Assembly: GCA_025352665.1 (NCBI GenBank)
Contig: JANXSM010000060.1
Location: forward strand, 1 to 64,000
Direction: 5' to 3'
Length of the DNA stretch: 64,000 bases
Source: Rhodospirillales bacterium
GTDB taxonomy: Bacteria; Pseudomonadota; Alphaproteobacteria; Acetobacterales; Acetobacteraceae
Of this stretch, positions 29,051 through 38,035 are shown piece by piece. Position 1 is the first letter of the stretch; each line of letters begins with the position of its first letter. Below the pieces are notes generated by a model, which had not been told where the DNA came from, searched no databases, and worked only from the letters and a program-made list of their open reading frames with translations. The translations under genes were made by a program, and so were the position numbers.

Positions 29051-29692
29051 TCACCCCAAGGGCATGGTGTTGACACACACCACACGCCATCCGCCGGCCA
29101 ATCGTTCCATCCGGGTGAGCGAAAGGTTCTGAACCGACAGATGCAGCGCGTTGTCGGCTGCGATCCCGAGCGCATGCGCCACCGCCGCCCGGATGGCGCC
29201 ACCGTGGCTCACGATCACGACGTCCTCGCCGTCATGCGTAACCGCCAGCCGCTCCAACGCGGGCCCGACGCGGGCGATGACCTCGGCCATGCTTTCGCCG
29301 CCCGGCGGCCGTTCGTCGCCAGCGAGCGGCCAGAATGGATGCGCGGGCGACTGCAGGTGCTGCGGCAGATCGGCATGCGGCAGGCCCTGCCAGTCGCCAA
29401 GATGCTGTTCGCTGAGATCAGGCTCGATCGTCGCGACCGGCAGCGGCTCACCCGCGTCTTCGATCGCCGCATCGTAGCCGGCGCGGCGGATGGCCTCGGC
29501 GGTGCGAATGGTGCGCGACAGCGGCGTGGTCACCCAGTGCGCCGGCCGCGGCAGCGTGCGTGCCAGCAGCTGATAGGTCGGCACCTGGGATTGCAGCGTA
29601 TGCGGGCATAGCTCCACGTCCATGGTGCCATACAGCACGGCGCGCGCGTTCTCCTCGACAAGGGCGTGGCGGATCAGCCAGAAGGCGGTCAT
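29051..29692 (-). CDS. Histidine phosphatase-family protein
   Basis: 213 residues. The catalytic motif at the N-terminus reads LIRHALVEEN (RHA rather than the usual RHG/RHE), with TTPLSRTIRTAEAI giving the second Arg, the conserved Glu in LSEQHLGDWQGLP, and the second catalytic His in VVIVSHGGAIRA. Fold and key residues fit a phosphoglycerate-mutase-like or alpha-ribazole-phosphatase-like enzyme; substrate not assignable. It starts 4 bases after the ABC permease gene and is probably in its operon. Confidence 0.85.
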   Translation of the reverse strand: MTAFWLIRHALVEENARAVLYGTMDVELCPHTLQSQVPTYQLLARTLPRPAHWVTTPLSRTIRTAEAIRRAGYDAAIEDAGEPLPVATIEPDLSEQHLGDWQGLPHADLPQHLQSPAHPFWPLAGDERPPGGESMAEVIARVGPALERLAVTHDGEDVVIVSHGGAIRAAVAHALGIAADNALHLSVQNLSLTRMERLAGGWRVVCVNTMPLG

Positions 29693-29696
29693 GGGG

Positions 29697-30506
29697 TCAC
29701 TCTCCGATAGACAGCAGCGCCCCGCGGGTGCGGGCCACCTGGAATTGCCGCCGGAATAACCAGGCGGCCGCGATCAGCCAAACCACGTTCAGCGCAAAGG
29801 CCCAACCAAGTTCGCCCCAGTCGATAACGCCCGTCAGCAGTGCCGCGCGCATGCCTTCGAACACGTGACTGGCCGGCACGATGAAAGCGATCGGGCGCAC
29901 CACCGCGGGCAGCGCCGAGACAGGGTAGAACACCGCCGCAAAGGGCGTGATGCCGAACAACACCGACCACGCCAGCGCCTCCGCACCGGCCCCATGGCGC
30001 AGGATCAGGCTGACCACGGCGAGCGCCACCGACCAGCCCAGGATCATGAGATTGAGGAAGAACAGCACCAGCACCGGCCCCAGGGCGAACATGTTGAACG
30101 CATAAAGCGCCCAGGCCAGCAGGGCGGCGGGGATAACGCCTGCCATCATGCGCAGGAACGACATGCAGATCAGCGCTGCCACCAGCTCGCCCGGCCGTAG
30201 CGGGCTTACGAACACATGGCCCAGATTGCGCGACCAGATCTCCTCCAGAAAGGTGATCGACATGCCCATCTGGCTGCGCAGCGAAACCTCCCACAGCAGC
30301 ACGCCCCCGATCAGCGCACCGCCGGCAAGAGCTGCTGGCGAGCCGGTGCGCGTGGCCAGGAAACTCGCCGTAAACCCCCAGATGCACATCTGCAGGACCG
30401 GCCAGTACATCAGTTCGACCAGCCGCGGCCAGGACCTGCGGAACAGCGCCAGATGGCGGAACATCATCCCCCAGATACGGCGGGCAGAGGCAGAAAACCC
30501 GCTCAT
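29697..30506 (-). CDS. ABC-2 type permease
   Basis: ATG at 30504-30506 overlaps the ATPase stop (ATGA); 269 residues and about six membrane helices, with LVELMYWPVLQMCIWGFTAS, SRNLGHVFVSPLRPGELVAA and ISPFAAVFYPVSALP-like ITPFAAVFYPVSALPAVVRP. The arrangement resembles NodJ/daunorubicin-type exporters. Works with the ATPase encoded upstream. Cargo unknown. Confidence 0.88.
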   Translation of the reverse strand: MSGFSASARRIWGMMFRHLALFRRSWPRLVELMYWPVLQMCIWGFTASFLATRTGSPAALAGGALIGGVLLWEVSLRSQMGMSITFLEEIWSRNLGHVFVSPLRPGELVAALICMSFLRMMAGVIPAALLAWALYAFNMFALGPVLVLFFLNLMILGWSVALAVVSLILRHGAGAEALAWSVLFGITPFAAVFYPVSALPAVVRPIAFIVPASHVFEGMRAALLTGVIDWGELGWAFALNVVWLIAAAWLFRRQFQVARTRGALLSIGE

Positions 30507-31252
30507 TTTGCGCCCTGGGTCTGCGGATGCGCGCGGTCGCGGGCGATATCGAGGAACACCTGCTCCAGGTCGTCGCGGCCGTAGCGCACCAGCAGTTCGT
30601 CCGGCGTGCCGCGATCGACGATGCATCCCTTCTTGAGCATGAGCACATCGCTGCAAAGCCGCTCGACCTCGGCCATGTTGTGGCTGGCCAGCAGAATGGT
30701 ACAGCCGGTCTCGTCTCGGTACCGCTCAAGCCACCCGCGCACGAGATCGCCGGTGTCGGGGTCAAGACTTGCGGTCGGCTCGTCCAGCAGCAGCACCTCT
30801 GGCCGGTTGATCAGCGATTTCGCCAGCGCGACCCGGGTCTTCTGGCCCGCCGACAGCTCGCCCGCGGCCCGGTCCAGCAACGCCTCCAGGTCCAGCTCGG
30901 CCGCCAGTTCCGCGATCCGCCGCGCCACTTGCCGCACATTGTACAGATGGCCGTAGACCTGCAGGTTCTCGCGCACCGTCAGCCGGTGGGGCAGGGCGAC
31001 ATAGGGCGAGGAGAAATTCATCCGTGCCAGGGCGGCGAACCGGTCACGCGCCATGTCATGGCCGAGGATGCGGATCTGCCCGGAAGTAGGGATCAAAAGC
31101 CCCAGCAACATGGCGATGGTGGTGGTTTTGCCCGCGCCGTTGCCGCCAAGCAGGCCCAGTGTACGGCCGCGCTCCACCTCGAAGTCGATCCCATCGACCG
31201 CGATCGTCTCACCATAGGACTTGCTGAGCCGCGTGACCGTGATTGCCTTCAT
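30503..31252 (-). CDS. ABC transporter ATP-binding protein
   Basis: 249 residues: Walker A GLLGGNGAGKTTTIAML, Q-loop region NFSSPYVALPHRLTVRENL, signature LSAGQKTRVALAKSL, Walker B EVLLLDEPTASLDPDTGDL and H-loop LLASHNM. The GGNGAGKT variant and KSL after the signature are like NodI/CcmA-type exporters. First gene of a three-gene unit with the ABC-2 permease and histidine phosphatase. About 80 bases separate it from the EAL-like gene on the same strand upstream. Confidence 0.9.
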   Translation of the reverse strand: MKAITVTRLSKSYGETIAVDGIDFEVERGRTLGLLGGNGAGKTTTIAMLLGLLIPTSGQIRILGHDMARDRFAALARMNFSSPYVALPHRLTVRENLQVYGHLYNVRQVARRIAELAAELDLEALLDRAAGELSAGQKTRVALAKSLINRPEVLLLDEPTASLDPDTGDLVRGWLERYRDETGCTILLASHNMAEVERLCSDVLMLKKGCIVDRGTPDELLVRYGRDDLEQVFLDIARDRAHPQTQGAK

Positions 31253-31335
31253 TTGAGGCGATTAGGCCGCCACGCGATCGACGCCAAGGGGGTTTATGTC
31301 ATGACAGTTGCCCGGCGCGGTTAAGGCCAAGCCTC

Positions 31336-32565
31336 TCACATCATTCCGCCATGCAGCGGACGGGCGCCAGCCTGGGCGACGGCGCGGCCGGAAAACAGGG
31401 TGATCCCGTTGGCGCCGCCCCAGAGCAAGGCCTGGGGCGTGTCCGTGTCAGTCAGCACGAGACTGCCCGCATGCGCCCGCAATTCGCCAAGATTATGGGT
31501 GGCGAGGTCGGCTGACCAGCGCAGCCTCATGAAGTCGACGCCGATCTGTTTGAACGAGAACACCGGCAGCAGATCGGTTGTCATGCTCCGCAAGGTGATC
31601 CGATAGCCGCGCGCCTGGGCGAAGTCGCGGGCAAACAGGAAGGCGGCCGGATCGGCAAGCAGGTCGTCTGGCAGCACATCGATCATCACCTGGCCGCGCA
31701 GGATCTGCGGCACCGCCTCGTCAAAGCGGAGGAACTCCGACGACAGCACCGAGCTGACGTTGAGGTTCAGCGCGAACGGCCCCGCCCCGTTGAGTTCGGA
31801 TTGAGCGGCCAGTAAAGCCAGCATACGCCGGTCGAGCGTGCGGGTCAGCCTGCGAAACAGCCAGGGGTCGGCGCGCGCGGAGTGCTCGGGGTCAAGGCTT
31901 GCCGACAGTTCGGAAATCGAGAGGTAGCGCTTCTCCCACCTCAGCCGAAAGCTGCCGTCCGGCAGCCGCGCACAGATCTGGCGGCGGCGGGCGAACCGGG
32001 CGACATCGGCGCGGCTCAGCCGTGCCTCAAACGTCGCCAGGGCGGTGATGTCGAGCGGCGGTGCCGGCGGCGGCGGCAGCGGCAGCTGCTCCGTCCGGTT
32101 GAGGATGGTCTCGGTCAGCGTCAGCAGACGGCCGGCATCCTGCGGCAGGATCAGATTCTCCCACAGCGGGCTGCGGGCCGACTGCCGGGCCTCGGCCGGT
32201 GAACGTTCCTCCTGGTCGAACAGCTGCAGGATGGCGGTGCGGCTCGCGCTCAGCGCCGCTTCCGCCTCACCGCGCCAGACCACGACAATATCGGTGGTCG
32301 GCAGCTCGAACAGCCGGGCGCGGTCGGCGTTGGCCAGCGGCTCCAAAGCGGATTTGGCCATCCGCAGATGATGCGGGCGCAGCCGGTCCGGCGGCAGGTG
32401 CGACAAATGCAGGATGCACGCGCGGCGGGCGATGCCTGCGGTGACGCATTCGGCGATCAGTGCTGCCAGGCGCAACGTCTCCTGCTGCCCCGCTTCGGCC
32501 GCATCGGGCCGCGGCTCGCGCCGCCGCAAAGTCGCCCCAGACGCATGGTTCACGGCCGAGTTCAT
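31336..32565 (-). CDS. Degenerate EAL-domain protein, second of a pair
   Basis: 409 residues. The N-terminal half is paralogous to its upstream neighbour (ARRACILHLSHLPPDRLRPH, TTDIVVVWRGEAEAA). The C-terminal half follows the EAL fold, with NLNVSSVLSSEFLRFDEAVP, IGVDFMRLRWSADLA (the DxxK position altered) and GITLFSGRAVAQAG (the QG motif altered). No EAL motif or metal-ligand set is visible, so cyclic-di-GMP hydrolysis is unlikely; it may be a binding or scaffold protein. It overlaps the upstream gene by ATGA. Confidence 0.6.
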   Translation of the reverse strand: MNSAVNHASGATLRRREPRPDAAEAGQQETLRLAALIAECVTAGIARRACILHLSHLPPDRLRPHHLRMAKSALEPLANADRARLFELPTTDIVVVWRGEAEAALSASRTAILQLFDQEERSPAEARQSARSPLWENLILPQDAGRLLTLTETILNRTEQLPLPPPPAPPLDITALATFEARLSRADVARFARRRQICARLPDGSFRLRWEKRYLSISELSASLDPEHSARADPWLFRRLTRTLDRRMLALLAAQSELNGAGPFALNLNVSSVLSSEFLRFDEAVPQILRGQVMIDVLPDDLLADPAAFLFARDFAQARGYRITLRSMTTDLLPVFSFKQIGVDFMRLRWSADLATHNLGELRAHAGSLVLTDTDTPQALLWGGANGITLFSGRAVAQAGARPLHGGMM

Positions 32566-34136
32566 GCCATGAGCTCCGCCGGCCGCTCGCAGTGCGGGGT
32601 GGAGAGAGGCTGATGCGCCGCGGGCATGTGAAGCGGCGGGGCCGCCGGGGGCGTGTGGAGCGGCGGGGCCGCCGCGTTAAGCAGGGTGTGATTGCCGCAG
32701 CCGGACCGTCCGGCAATTCCGGTGGCAGCGGCACGCTCGATGCATTGGCGCAGGGTGCAGCCCGGTGCCTGCGGACAGGCCACGATGCGTGAAGCGCCCA
32801 GCATGGCATCCACATGCCGACCCTGGAACCGGCGAATGCCGCGCGCCAGGCCCCATCGCACGGCGGCCTCGGTCTCTGCCCGCTGCAGCACAATCCGATC
32901 AGGGTCGATTTCGAGGATGGCGGCATCCACCTGCCGCGCATCCTCGCCGGCCAGATCCGGCAGCCGCGGCGACCAGTCGAGCTTCAGCAGATCAGGTTGC
33001 CAGCCGCCCGGCCGCGAGATCAGCAGGGCGAGGTGGGAGACGCCGTCCAACACCAGGAAGTGCCCGGCCTCGGCGATGCGCGCCCTTGCGCGGGCGAAGC
33101 TGGCCGGGTCGGCTGCAGCCTCGATAAGACTGACCTCGACGCCCACCCGTATCCCGTGCCGCTGCGAGGCAGCGACAAACTGGCTGTAGCCCTGCGACAA
33201 AATTCCCGGCAACGTCAGGTTGACATGCAGTGCGGTGCGCCGCCGCGCGCTGTCCGGTCCACCCGAAGGCGGCTGCGAAGCCGCCATCGGTTCAGCCGCA
33301 TCGAGCGGTCCGCCACGCCCTAAGGCGGCCCCCAGGATTTGAAGCATCCGCGCATCCAGACGTGTGGCGAGGTGGCGGAACAGGAACGGGTCGGTGGCGA
33401 CATGCCCCGCCATGGTGATGCGCGCTTCCAGCGCTGCGATCGAGAATGTGACCTCGCAGTAGATCGGCACCAGCGCGTTGTGCGATGCGCCAGGGGCCGG
33501 CAGAATGATGGCGGTCTGCCGCTGCATCAGGTCGCTGATCGCCGATGTCGTGACCAGCGAGCCGATCACGTCGACCAGGCCGGTCTGCTCCACGGGCTCG
33601 TCCTCGACCCCGGCATTGGGGGAGCTCGGCGCGGGCATTGCGATGTAGCGCAGCAGCTGCTCACCCTCCTGCTCCAGGCGCCACAGCGACACGATACGCA
33701 GCGGATCGGCGGCGTCGACCCGCAGCAGGCGGGCCAGGATCTGCGGCAGGGCTTGCGGATCGGCGGTCGTGGCGCGCAGCTGGGCCGCAGCGATGCCCGG
33801 TGGCGCCGCTGTTAACGCATATGCAGCCGCGCCAGGCGATGCCGCGGGCGAAGCGGCCGGGATGGCGCCGCGGCAGATCAGCACGAGATCGCCGGAGGCG
33901 CGGACAAAAACCTGCCCGTCGTGGCGGGAGGCTGTGTCCATCAACAATGCGCGGGCGATACGGCGGTGGTGCGGCCGCGGCGCTGGTGGTGGCATGCGGG
34001 AGAAATGCAGCACCAGAGCCATCCGGCCGGCCGGATGGCGCAACGCGCGCTGTGCCGCGTCCAGCAACTGCCGGTCATTTGCCGCCAGCTGCGCCTCGAC
34101 CAGGCGGGAGTCTGCGACGTTCATGCCTGCTGCCAT
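32562..34136 (-). CDS. Degenerate EAL-domain protein, first of a pair
   Basis: 524 residues. The N-terminal module (GRMALVLHFSRMPPPAPRPH, GDLVLICRGAIPAA) is shared with the downstream gene. The EAL-like region shows ALHVNLTLPGILSQGYSQFV, RVGVEVSLIEAAADPASFAR, LLKLDWSPRLPDL (DxxKxD partly kept) and IRRFQGRHVDAML (QGxxVD). The E-A-L motif itself is missing. The extreme C-terminus has CPQAPGCTLRQC, a Cys-rich tail absent from the partner. Transcribed divergently from the HldE-like gene. An inactive sensor of cyclic-di-GMP is one possibility. Confidence 0.6.
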   Translation of the reverse strand: MAAGMNVADSRLVEAQLAANDRQLLDAAQRALRHPAGRMALVLHFSRMPPPAPRPHHRRIARALLMDTASRHDGQVFVRASGDLVLICRGAIPAASPAASPGAAAYALTAAPPGIAAAQLRATTADPQALPQILARLLRVDAADPLRIVSLWRLEQEGEQLLRYIAMPAPSSPNAGVEDEPVEQTGLVDVIGSLVTTSAISDLMQRQTAIILPAPGASHNALVPIYCEVTFSIAALEARITMAGHVATDPFLFRHLATRLDARMLQILGAALGRGGPLDAAEPMAASQPPSGGPDSARRRTALHVNLTLPGILSQGYSQFVAASQRHGIRVGVEVSLIEAAADPASFARARARIAEAGHFLVLDGVSHLALLISRPGGWQPDLLKLDWSPRLPDLAGEDARQVDAAILEIDPDRIVLQRAETEAAVRWGLARGIRRFQGRHVDAMLGASRIVACPQAPGCTLRQCIERAAATGIAGRSGCGNHTLLNAAAPPLHTPPAAPPLHMPAAHQPLSTPHCERPAELMA

Positions 34137-34333
34137 GTCCTTCTCGGTAAAGAAGCCCCTGATCAGGGAAGCCTTCTCGTCGATCCAGGCCCGAAAATCC
34201 GGAAACCCGCAAAATCAGGATGGCGATGAGGCGTTACCGAAAAGTTACTACGTGGTATCAGTACAACCCCTTATGGAACCATGAATCGGGGTCCTAGCTT
34301 GCGCGTCCCCATCAGCGGCGCTAGCGGTAGGAC

Positions 34334-35791
34334 ATGGACGAAACTTTAGGCTTCCCCCGCCAGATCTTCCCGGCCCAGCATCCATCGGACCAGACTGCCT
34401 CGGGCCAGGTTCCGGGGGGCCGGTCCGGCCCGGAGCCGGAGGTGCTGAGTGCGGCCGTCCGCAGGCTGTCGCATGCAAGCGTGCTGGTGGTCGGCGATGC
34501 GATGCTCGATCGCTACGTTCATGGCAGCGTTACCCGCATCAGCCGAGAGGCGCCGGTGCCGGTGCTCGCCGTCGAGCGCGAGGTGGCGGTGCCCGGGGGC
34601 GCCGGCAACGTGGTGCGCAATCTCGGCGCCCTCGGCGTGGCCGTGGCCTTTGTCTCCGTGGTCGGCGACGACCAGGCCGGTTCCGACCTCACAGGACTGA
34701 TCGGCAGCCAGCCCGGCGTGGAGCCGTGGCTGCTGGTGCAGGGCAGCCGCACCACCACGCAGAAAACCCGCCTGATGTCGCAGGGCCAGCAGCTGCTGCG
34801 CACCGACCGCGAGGATGTCTCGCCGATCCACCCCAAGCTCGCCGAGCGGCTGCTGCGCATCGTGCGCGACGCGATGGCGGCGACCTCGGTGACCATCCTG
34901 TCCGACTACGGAAAGGGCGTGCTGTCGCGCAACATGCCGCAGCTGCTGATCGCCGCCGCGCGCGCCGCCTGCCGCCCGGTGATCGCCGACATCCACGACA
35001 CCGATTTCTCCCGCTATGCAGGCGCCGACCTGATCCTGCCGACCCAACGCGAGCTGGAACGCATCGCGGGTTACCGCCTGACCACCGACGAGCAGGTCGC
35101 CGAGGCCGCCGCGGCCTTGCGCCATGCCCATCAATTTGGCGCTGTCCTGGTCAGCCGCACCGATGACGGGCTGAGCCTGGTAGCGGAAGGAGCTGCGTTG
35201 CATCTGGCTTTCGAACCTGCCGATTTCATCGATCCGTCAGGTGTTGGCGATACCACGATCGCGGCGCTCGGCGCGGGGCTTGCAGCTGGGCTGGAGCTGT
35301 CGCTGGCGGTGCGCATCGCCCATATCGCGGCGGGCGTCGCCATGGGGCGGCCTGGCATGGCGGTGGCACGCGAGGGCGACCTGCTGGCGGCGATCAGCCC
35401 GCAGGGCAGCGCGCTGCGCAAAGTGATGAGCCTTGAATCAGCCGCAGCCCGGCTCGAAACCTGGCGGCGCGACGGCGCCCGCTCCGCCCTGGCGCTCGGC
35501 GCCTACGACCAACTGAACGAAAGCCATGTCGCGGCCCTGCGCATCGCCCGCAACCGGTGCGACCGGCTGGTGGTGGGGCTGGAATGCGACGCCCCCGGCC
35601 TGGTGCAGCCAGAAGCGGTGCGCGCCGCCCAGCTCGCAGGCCTCGACTGCGTCGATCTCGTGGTGATGACCGACACCCGCACGCCGACCGACCTGCTGCA
35701 GGCGCTGCGGCCGGATCTGCTGTTGGGCGCCCATACCCAGCCCGGGGTCGAGCTACTGGCCGGCTGGGGTGGCAGTCTGCTCGAGGCCTAG
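34334..35791 (+). CDS. HldE-like protein: ribokinase-family kinase plus degenerate nucleotidyltransferase
   Basis: 485 residues. Residues about 45-350 are a heptose-7-phosphate kinase-type domain (VVGDAMLDRYVHGSVTRISR, PGGAGNVVRNLGALG, ILSDYGKGVLSRNM, DPSGVGDTTIAALGAG with the catalytic Asp). The C-terminal part (370-485) aligns with the HldE adenylyltransferase (CDRLVVGLECD, LRPDLLLG), but the HxGH motif reads NESH (residues 395-398) and the GAD Y/VKG region is altered, so it is probably not catalytic. It could be a monofunctional kinase with a regulatory tail. Its TAG stop lies inside a repeat stem. Confidence 0.75.
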   Translation: MDETLGFPRQIFPAQHPSDQTASGQVPGGRSGPEPEVLSAAVRRLSHASVLVVGDAMLDRYVHGSVTRISREAPVPVLAVEREVAVPGGAGNVVRNLGALGVAVAFVSVVGDDQAGSDLTGLIGSQPGVEPWLLVQGSRTTTQKTRLMSQGQQLLRTDREDVSPIHPKLAERLLRIVRDAMAATSVTILSDYGKGVLSRNMPQLLIAAARAACRPVIADIHDTDFSRYAGADLILPTQRELERIAGYRLTTDEQVAEAAAALRHAHQFGAVLVSRTDDGLSLVAEGAALHLAFEPADFIDPSGVGDTTIAALGAGLAAGLELSLAVRIAHIAAGVAMGRPGMAVAREGDLLAAISPQGSALRKVMSLESAAARLETWRRDGARSALALGAYDQLNESHVAALRIARNRCDRLVVGLECDAPGLVQPEAVRAAQLAGLDCVDLVVMTDTRTPTDLLQALRPDLLLGAHTQPGVELLAGWGGSLLEA

Positions 35792-35893
35792 AGCTTGATC
35801 GCTTCTGGTAGGCGAATCGATCAGGCTCTAGCCTTTTGTTTTAGCCAGCAATTTTATCGAACGGTTGGTTCAACCTCAGGCGATATTGCTCTA
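35788..35893. repeat. Dispersed palindromic repeat, family 2, copy C
   Basis: CTAGAGCTTGATCG (35788-35801) pairs with CGATCAGGCTCTAG (35818-35831), 13 of 14 Watson-Crick plus one G-T, around a 16-base loop. It is followed by CTTTTGTTTTAGCC, as in family 1 (CTCTTTGTTTTATCG), and closes with TTGCTCTAGCC near 35885-35895. It sits between convergent genes and includes the HldE-like stop codon in its first stem. Confidence 0.75.
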
Positions 35894-35895
35894 GC

Positions 35896-36564
35896 CTAAC
35901 CAGGCGTGATCATCGGCGCGGGGGCGAGCGCGGGCCCCGGGGTAGGCACCGGAGCGGGTGTGGGCGCAGGTGTGGCAGCGGGAGCCGCAGGCCGCGTGGC
36001 GACCGCAGGTTCGAGCAACGGCGGTATCGGACTCACCACGATCGGTGCCGGCGTCGGCACTGGCTCGATCTTCTCCGGCTTCGGCGGCTCCGGCAGATTG
36101 ACCGTGTAGTCGGGCACGATGCGCGCCTGGGTGCCGGCGATCACCAGAACATGCTGGCCAATCGGCAGCGACGTCACGTCCTGTTGGGTCACGCTGATCA
36201 GCTTGTCGTCGGATTTGCGCACGATGTACTCGTACGCAGTTGTGGCACCGGTTATCTTCTCGCTGGACCGGCCGACCAGCGAGCCGATCAACCCGCCGCC
36301 CAGCGCCCCCAGCGCCTGGGTGGCGCCACTGCCCGGCAAGGCGGAACCCGCGATCCCGCCGGCGGCCGCCCCCGTCAAGGCGCCGGTCGTGCCATCGTTG
36401 GTCACCCCCACGGCGCGCACGCCGACGATGACACCCTGATCCACCGCATTTGCCTTCTGCACCGCGCCGCTGTCATAGGCGTCGGGCGAGTAGCTCGGCT
36501 TGCACGCCGCCAGCGGCAACAGGCCCACGCAGAGCCCGGCCACCACGAGAAACTTCACCGCCAT
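35896..36564 (-). CDS. Glycine-zipper outer-membrane lipoprotein (SlyB-like)
   Basis: ATG at 36562-36564 gives 222 residues: lipoprotein signal with LAAC (Cys21), a glycine-zipper region (GALTGAAAGGIAGSALPGSG, ALGALGGGLIGSLVG, about 62-98), an SH3-like KITGATTAYEYIVRKSDDKL, LPIGQHVLVIAGTQARIVPD segment typical of the SlyB/Pcp family, and a Pro/Ala-rich tail with PAPTPAPVPTPGP repeats. Likely an outer-membrane structural lipoprotein. It overlaps the ABC permease gene by 10 bases, so it may be cotranscribed with that importer. Confidence 0.85.
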   Translation of the reverse strand: MAVKFLVVAGLCVGLLPLAACKPSYSPDAYDSGAVQKANAVDQGVIVGVRAVGVTNDGTTGALTGAAAGGIAGSALPGSGATQALGALGGGLIGSLVGRSSEKITGATTAYEYIVRKSDDKLISVTQQDVTSLPIGQHVLVIAGTQARIVPDYTVNLPEPPKPEKIEPVPTPAPIVVSPIPPLLEPAVATRPAAPAATPAPTPAPVPTPGPALAPAPMITPG

Positions 36565-37304
36565 CGCGTCAGTCTCCGTTCCAACCGCCCGGCCAGAGCC
36601 AGCAGCGCCATCACGAACACCATGATGAGTGCCACCACCGCCAGGCTGAGGGCGGTGTTGTAGGTCGATTGCGCGAAGCTGAGCAAATATCCCAGTCCAC
36701 GGCTGGATGCCACGAACTCGCCCACGATGGCGCCGGTGAAGGCGAAACCCACGGCCACGCGAAGGCTCGACAGCATGAGGGCCGCAACCGAAGGCAGATA
36801 CACCTCGCGCAGCACCAGCCACCGCCCGCCGCCCAGGGTCCGCACCCGTTCGATCAGCCGGCGATCGACCCCGCCGACTGCCGAGAACACTGCGAAGAAT
36901 ATCAGCACCGCCACCAGCAGCAGCGCCAACGCGGCCTTCGACGCGATGCCGATGCCGAGCCAGATCACCAGCAATGGTGCCAGCACGATGCGCGGCACGG
37001 CGTTCAGCGCGCCCATCAAGGGCGCCAGCAGGATCTCGGCCGGCCGTGTTGCCACCGCCATCACCGCCAGCAGCGTGCCCACCACGACGCCGAGCACCAG
37101 GCCGATCATGGCAGCACCAAAGGTGGCGCCGATATGCGGCCACACCTCGCCGCCTGCGAACAGCTCGACCAGCGTGGCGCCGATCGCACTCGGCGCCGGC
37201 GCATAGAACGGGCTGACCAACCCCGCCCGCGCCGCCCATTCCCAGAACCCGAGCACTCCCACCACCGCCACGGTCTGGATCGTCCAGTCGGGAACCCGCC
37301 TCAT
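36555..37304 (-). CDS. ABC importer permease (SsuC/TauC type)
   Basis: ATG at 37302-37304 overlaps the ATPase stop (ATGA). 249 residues, about six helices. The EAA-loop region reads VRTLGGGRWLVLREVYLPSV, and the C-terminal SSRGLGYLLSFAQSTYNTAL matches the conserved G-GLGYL.....F of the SsuC/TauC/NrtB permeases. Works with the ATPase and binding protein encoded upstream in importing an anion such as a sulfonate, or a thiamine-precursor-like ligand. Ligand not determinable. Confidence 0.88.
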   Translation of the reverse strand: MRRVPDWTIQTVAVVGVLGFWEWAARAGLVSPFYAPAPSAIGATLVELFAGGEVWPHIGATFGAAMIGLVLGVVVGTLLAVMAVATRPAEILLAPLMGALNAVPRIVLAPLLVIWLGIGIASKAALALLLVAVLIFFAVFSAVGGVDRRLIERVRTLGGGRWLVLREVYLPSVAALMLSSLRVAVGFAFTGAIVGEFVASSRGLGYLLSFAQSTYNTALSLAVVALIMVFVMALLALAGRLERRLTRWR

Positions 37305-38035
37305 GCCACCACCGCCGACAGATCGGCCCATAGCCGTGCCAGCAGCGGGCCGAACCGCGGGTCTGCGCGCACCGTTGCGAGATTGCGCGGCCGCGGCAGG
37401 TCGATCGCGTGGAAGGCTGCGATATGCGCGTCCGGCCCCGAGGAGAGCAGATACACGGCATCGGACAAGGCCAGCGCCTCCTCCAGATCATGCGTGACCA
37501 GCAGCACCGTGATCCCCTGCCCTTCCACCTGCACCAGCAGATCCTGCGTGATCCGATGCCGCACGATGGCGTCGAGCGAGCCGAACGGCTCGTCCATCAG
37601 GATCAGCCGCGGCGCCAGTGCCATGACCTGCGCCAGCGCCACCCGCTTGCGCTGGCCGCCGGACAGGCGCCCGGGAAACCGGTCCTCGAGCCCGGCCAGG
37701 CCCATCTTGCCCAAAAACGCGTCGGCGGTCCGGCCGCGGGTTGCAGCATCGATGCCGCGCGCACGCAGGCCCAACGCCACGTTGTCCCGCGCGGAGCGCC
37801 ATGGCAGCAGCGCATCGTCCTGGAACAGGATGCCGATCTGGTCGCGCGGCACGCCAGCCGTGATCGTGCCCGCAAGTGCTGGCTGCAGGCCCATGACGGC
37901 GCGCAGGATGCTCGACTTGCCGGAGCCGGACGGCCCGACCAGGCTCACGATCTGCCCCGCCGCGACCGACAGATCGACGCCGCGCAGGATCGCCGCCCCG
38001 CCATAGCCGAGCGACAGGCCCTGGATCTCCAGCAT
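37301..38035 (-). CDS. ABC importer ATP-binding protein (SsuB/TauB type)
   Basis: 244 residues: Walker A VGPSGSGKSSILRAVMG, Q-loop ILFQDDALLPWRSARDNVAL, signature LSGGQRKRVALAQVM, Walker B LILMDEPFGSLDAIVR and H-loop LLVTHDLEEALALSD. The QDDALLPWR stretch is typical of nitrate/sulfonate/taurine importers. Its ATG overlaps the stop of the binding-protein gene by one base (TGATG). Confidence 0.9.
   Translation of the reverse strand: MLEIQGLSLGYGGAAILRGVDLSVAAGQIVSLVGPSGSGKSSILRAVMGLQPALAGTITAGVPRDQIGILFQDDALLPWRSARDNVALGLRARGIDAATRGRTADAFLGKMGLAGLEDRFPGRLSGGQRKRVALAQVMALAPRLILMDEPFGSLDAIVRHRITQDLLVQVEGQGITVLLVTHDLEEALALSDAVYLLSSGPDAHIAAFHAIDLPRPRNLATVRADPRFGPLLARLWADLSAVVA

Noticed and set aside
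36450-38006. A 518-codon plus-strand open frame over the ABC importer genes
   Set aside because: Low-complexity Arg/Ser/Pro translation, antisense to well-supported SsuB and SsuC-type genes.
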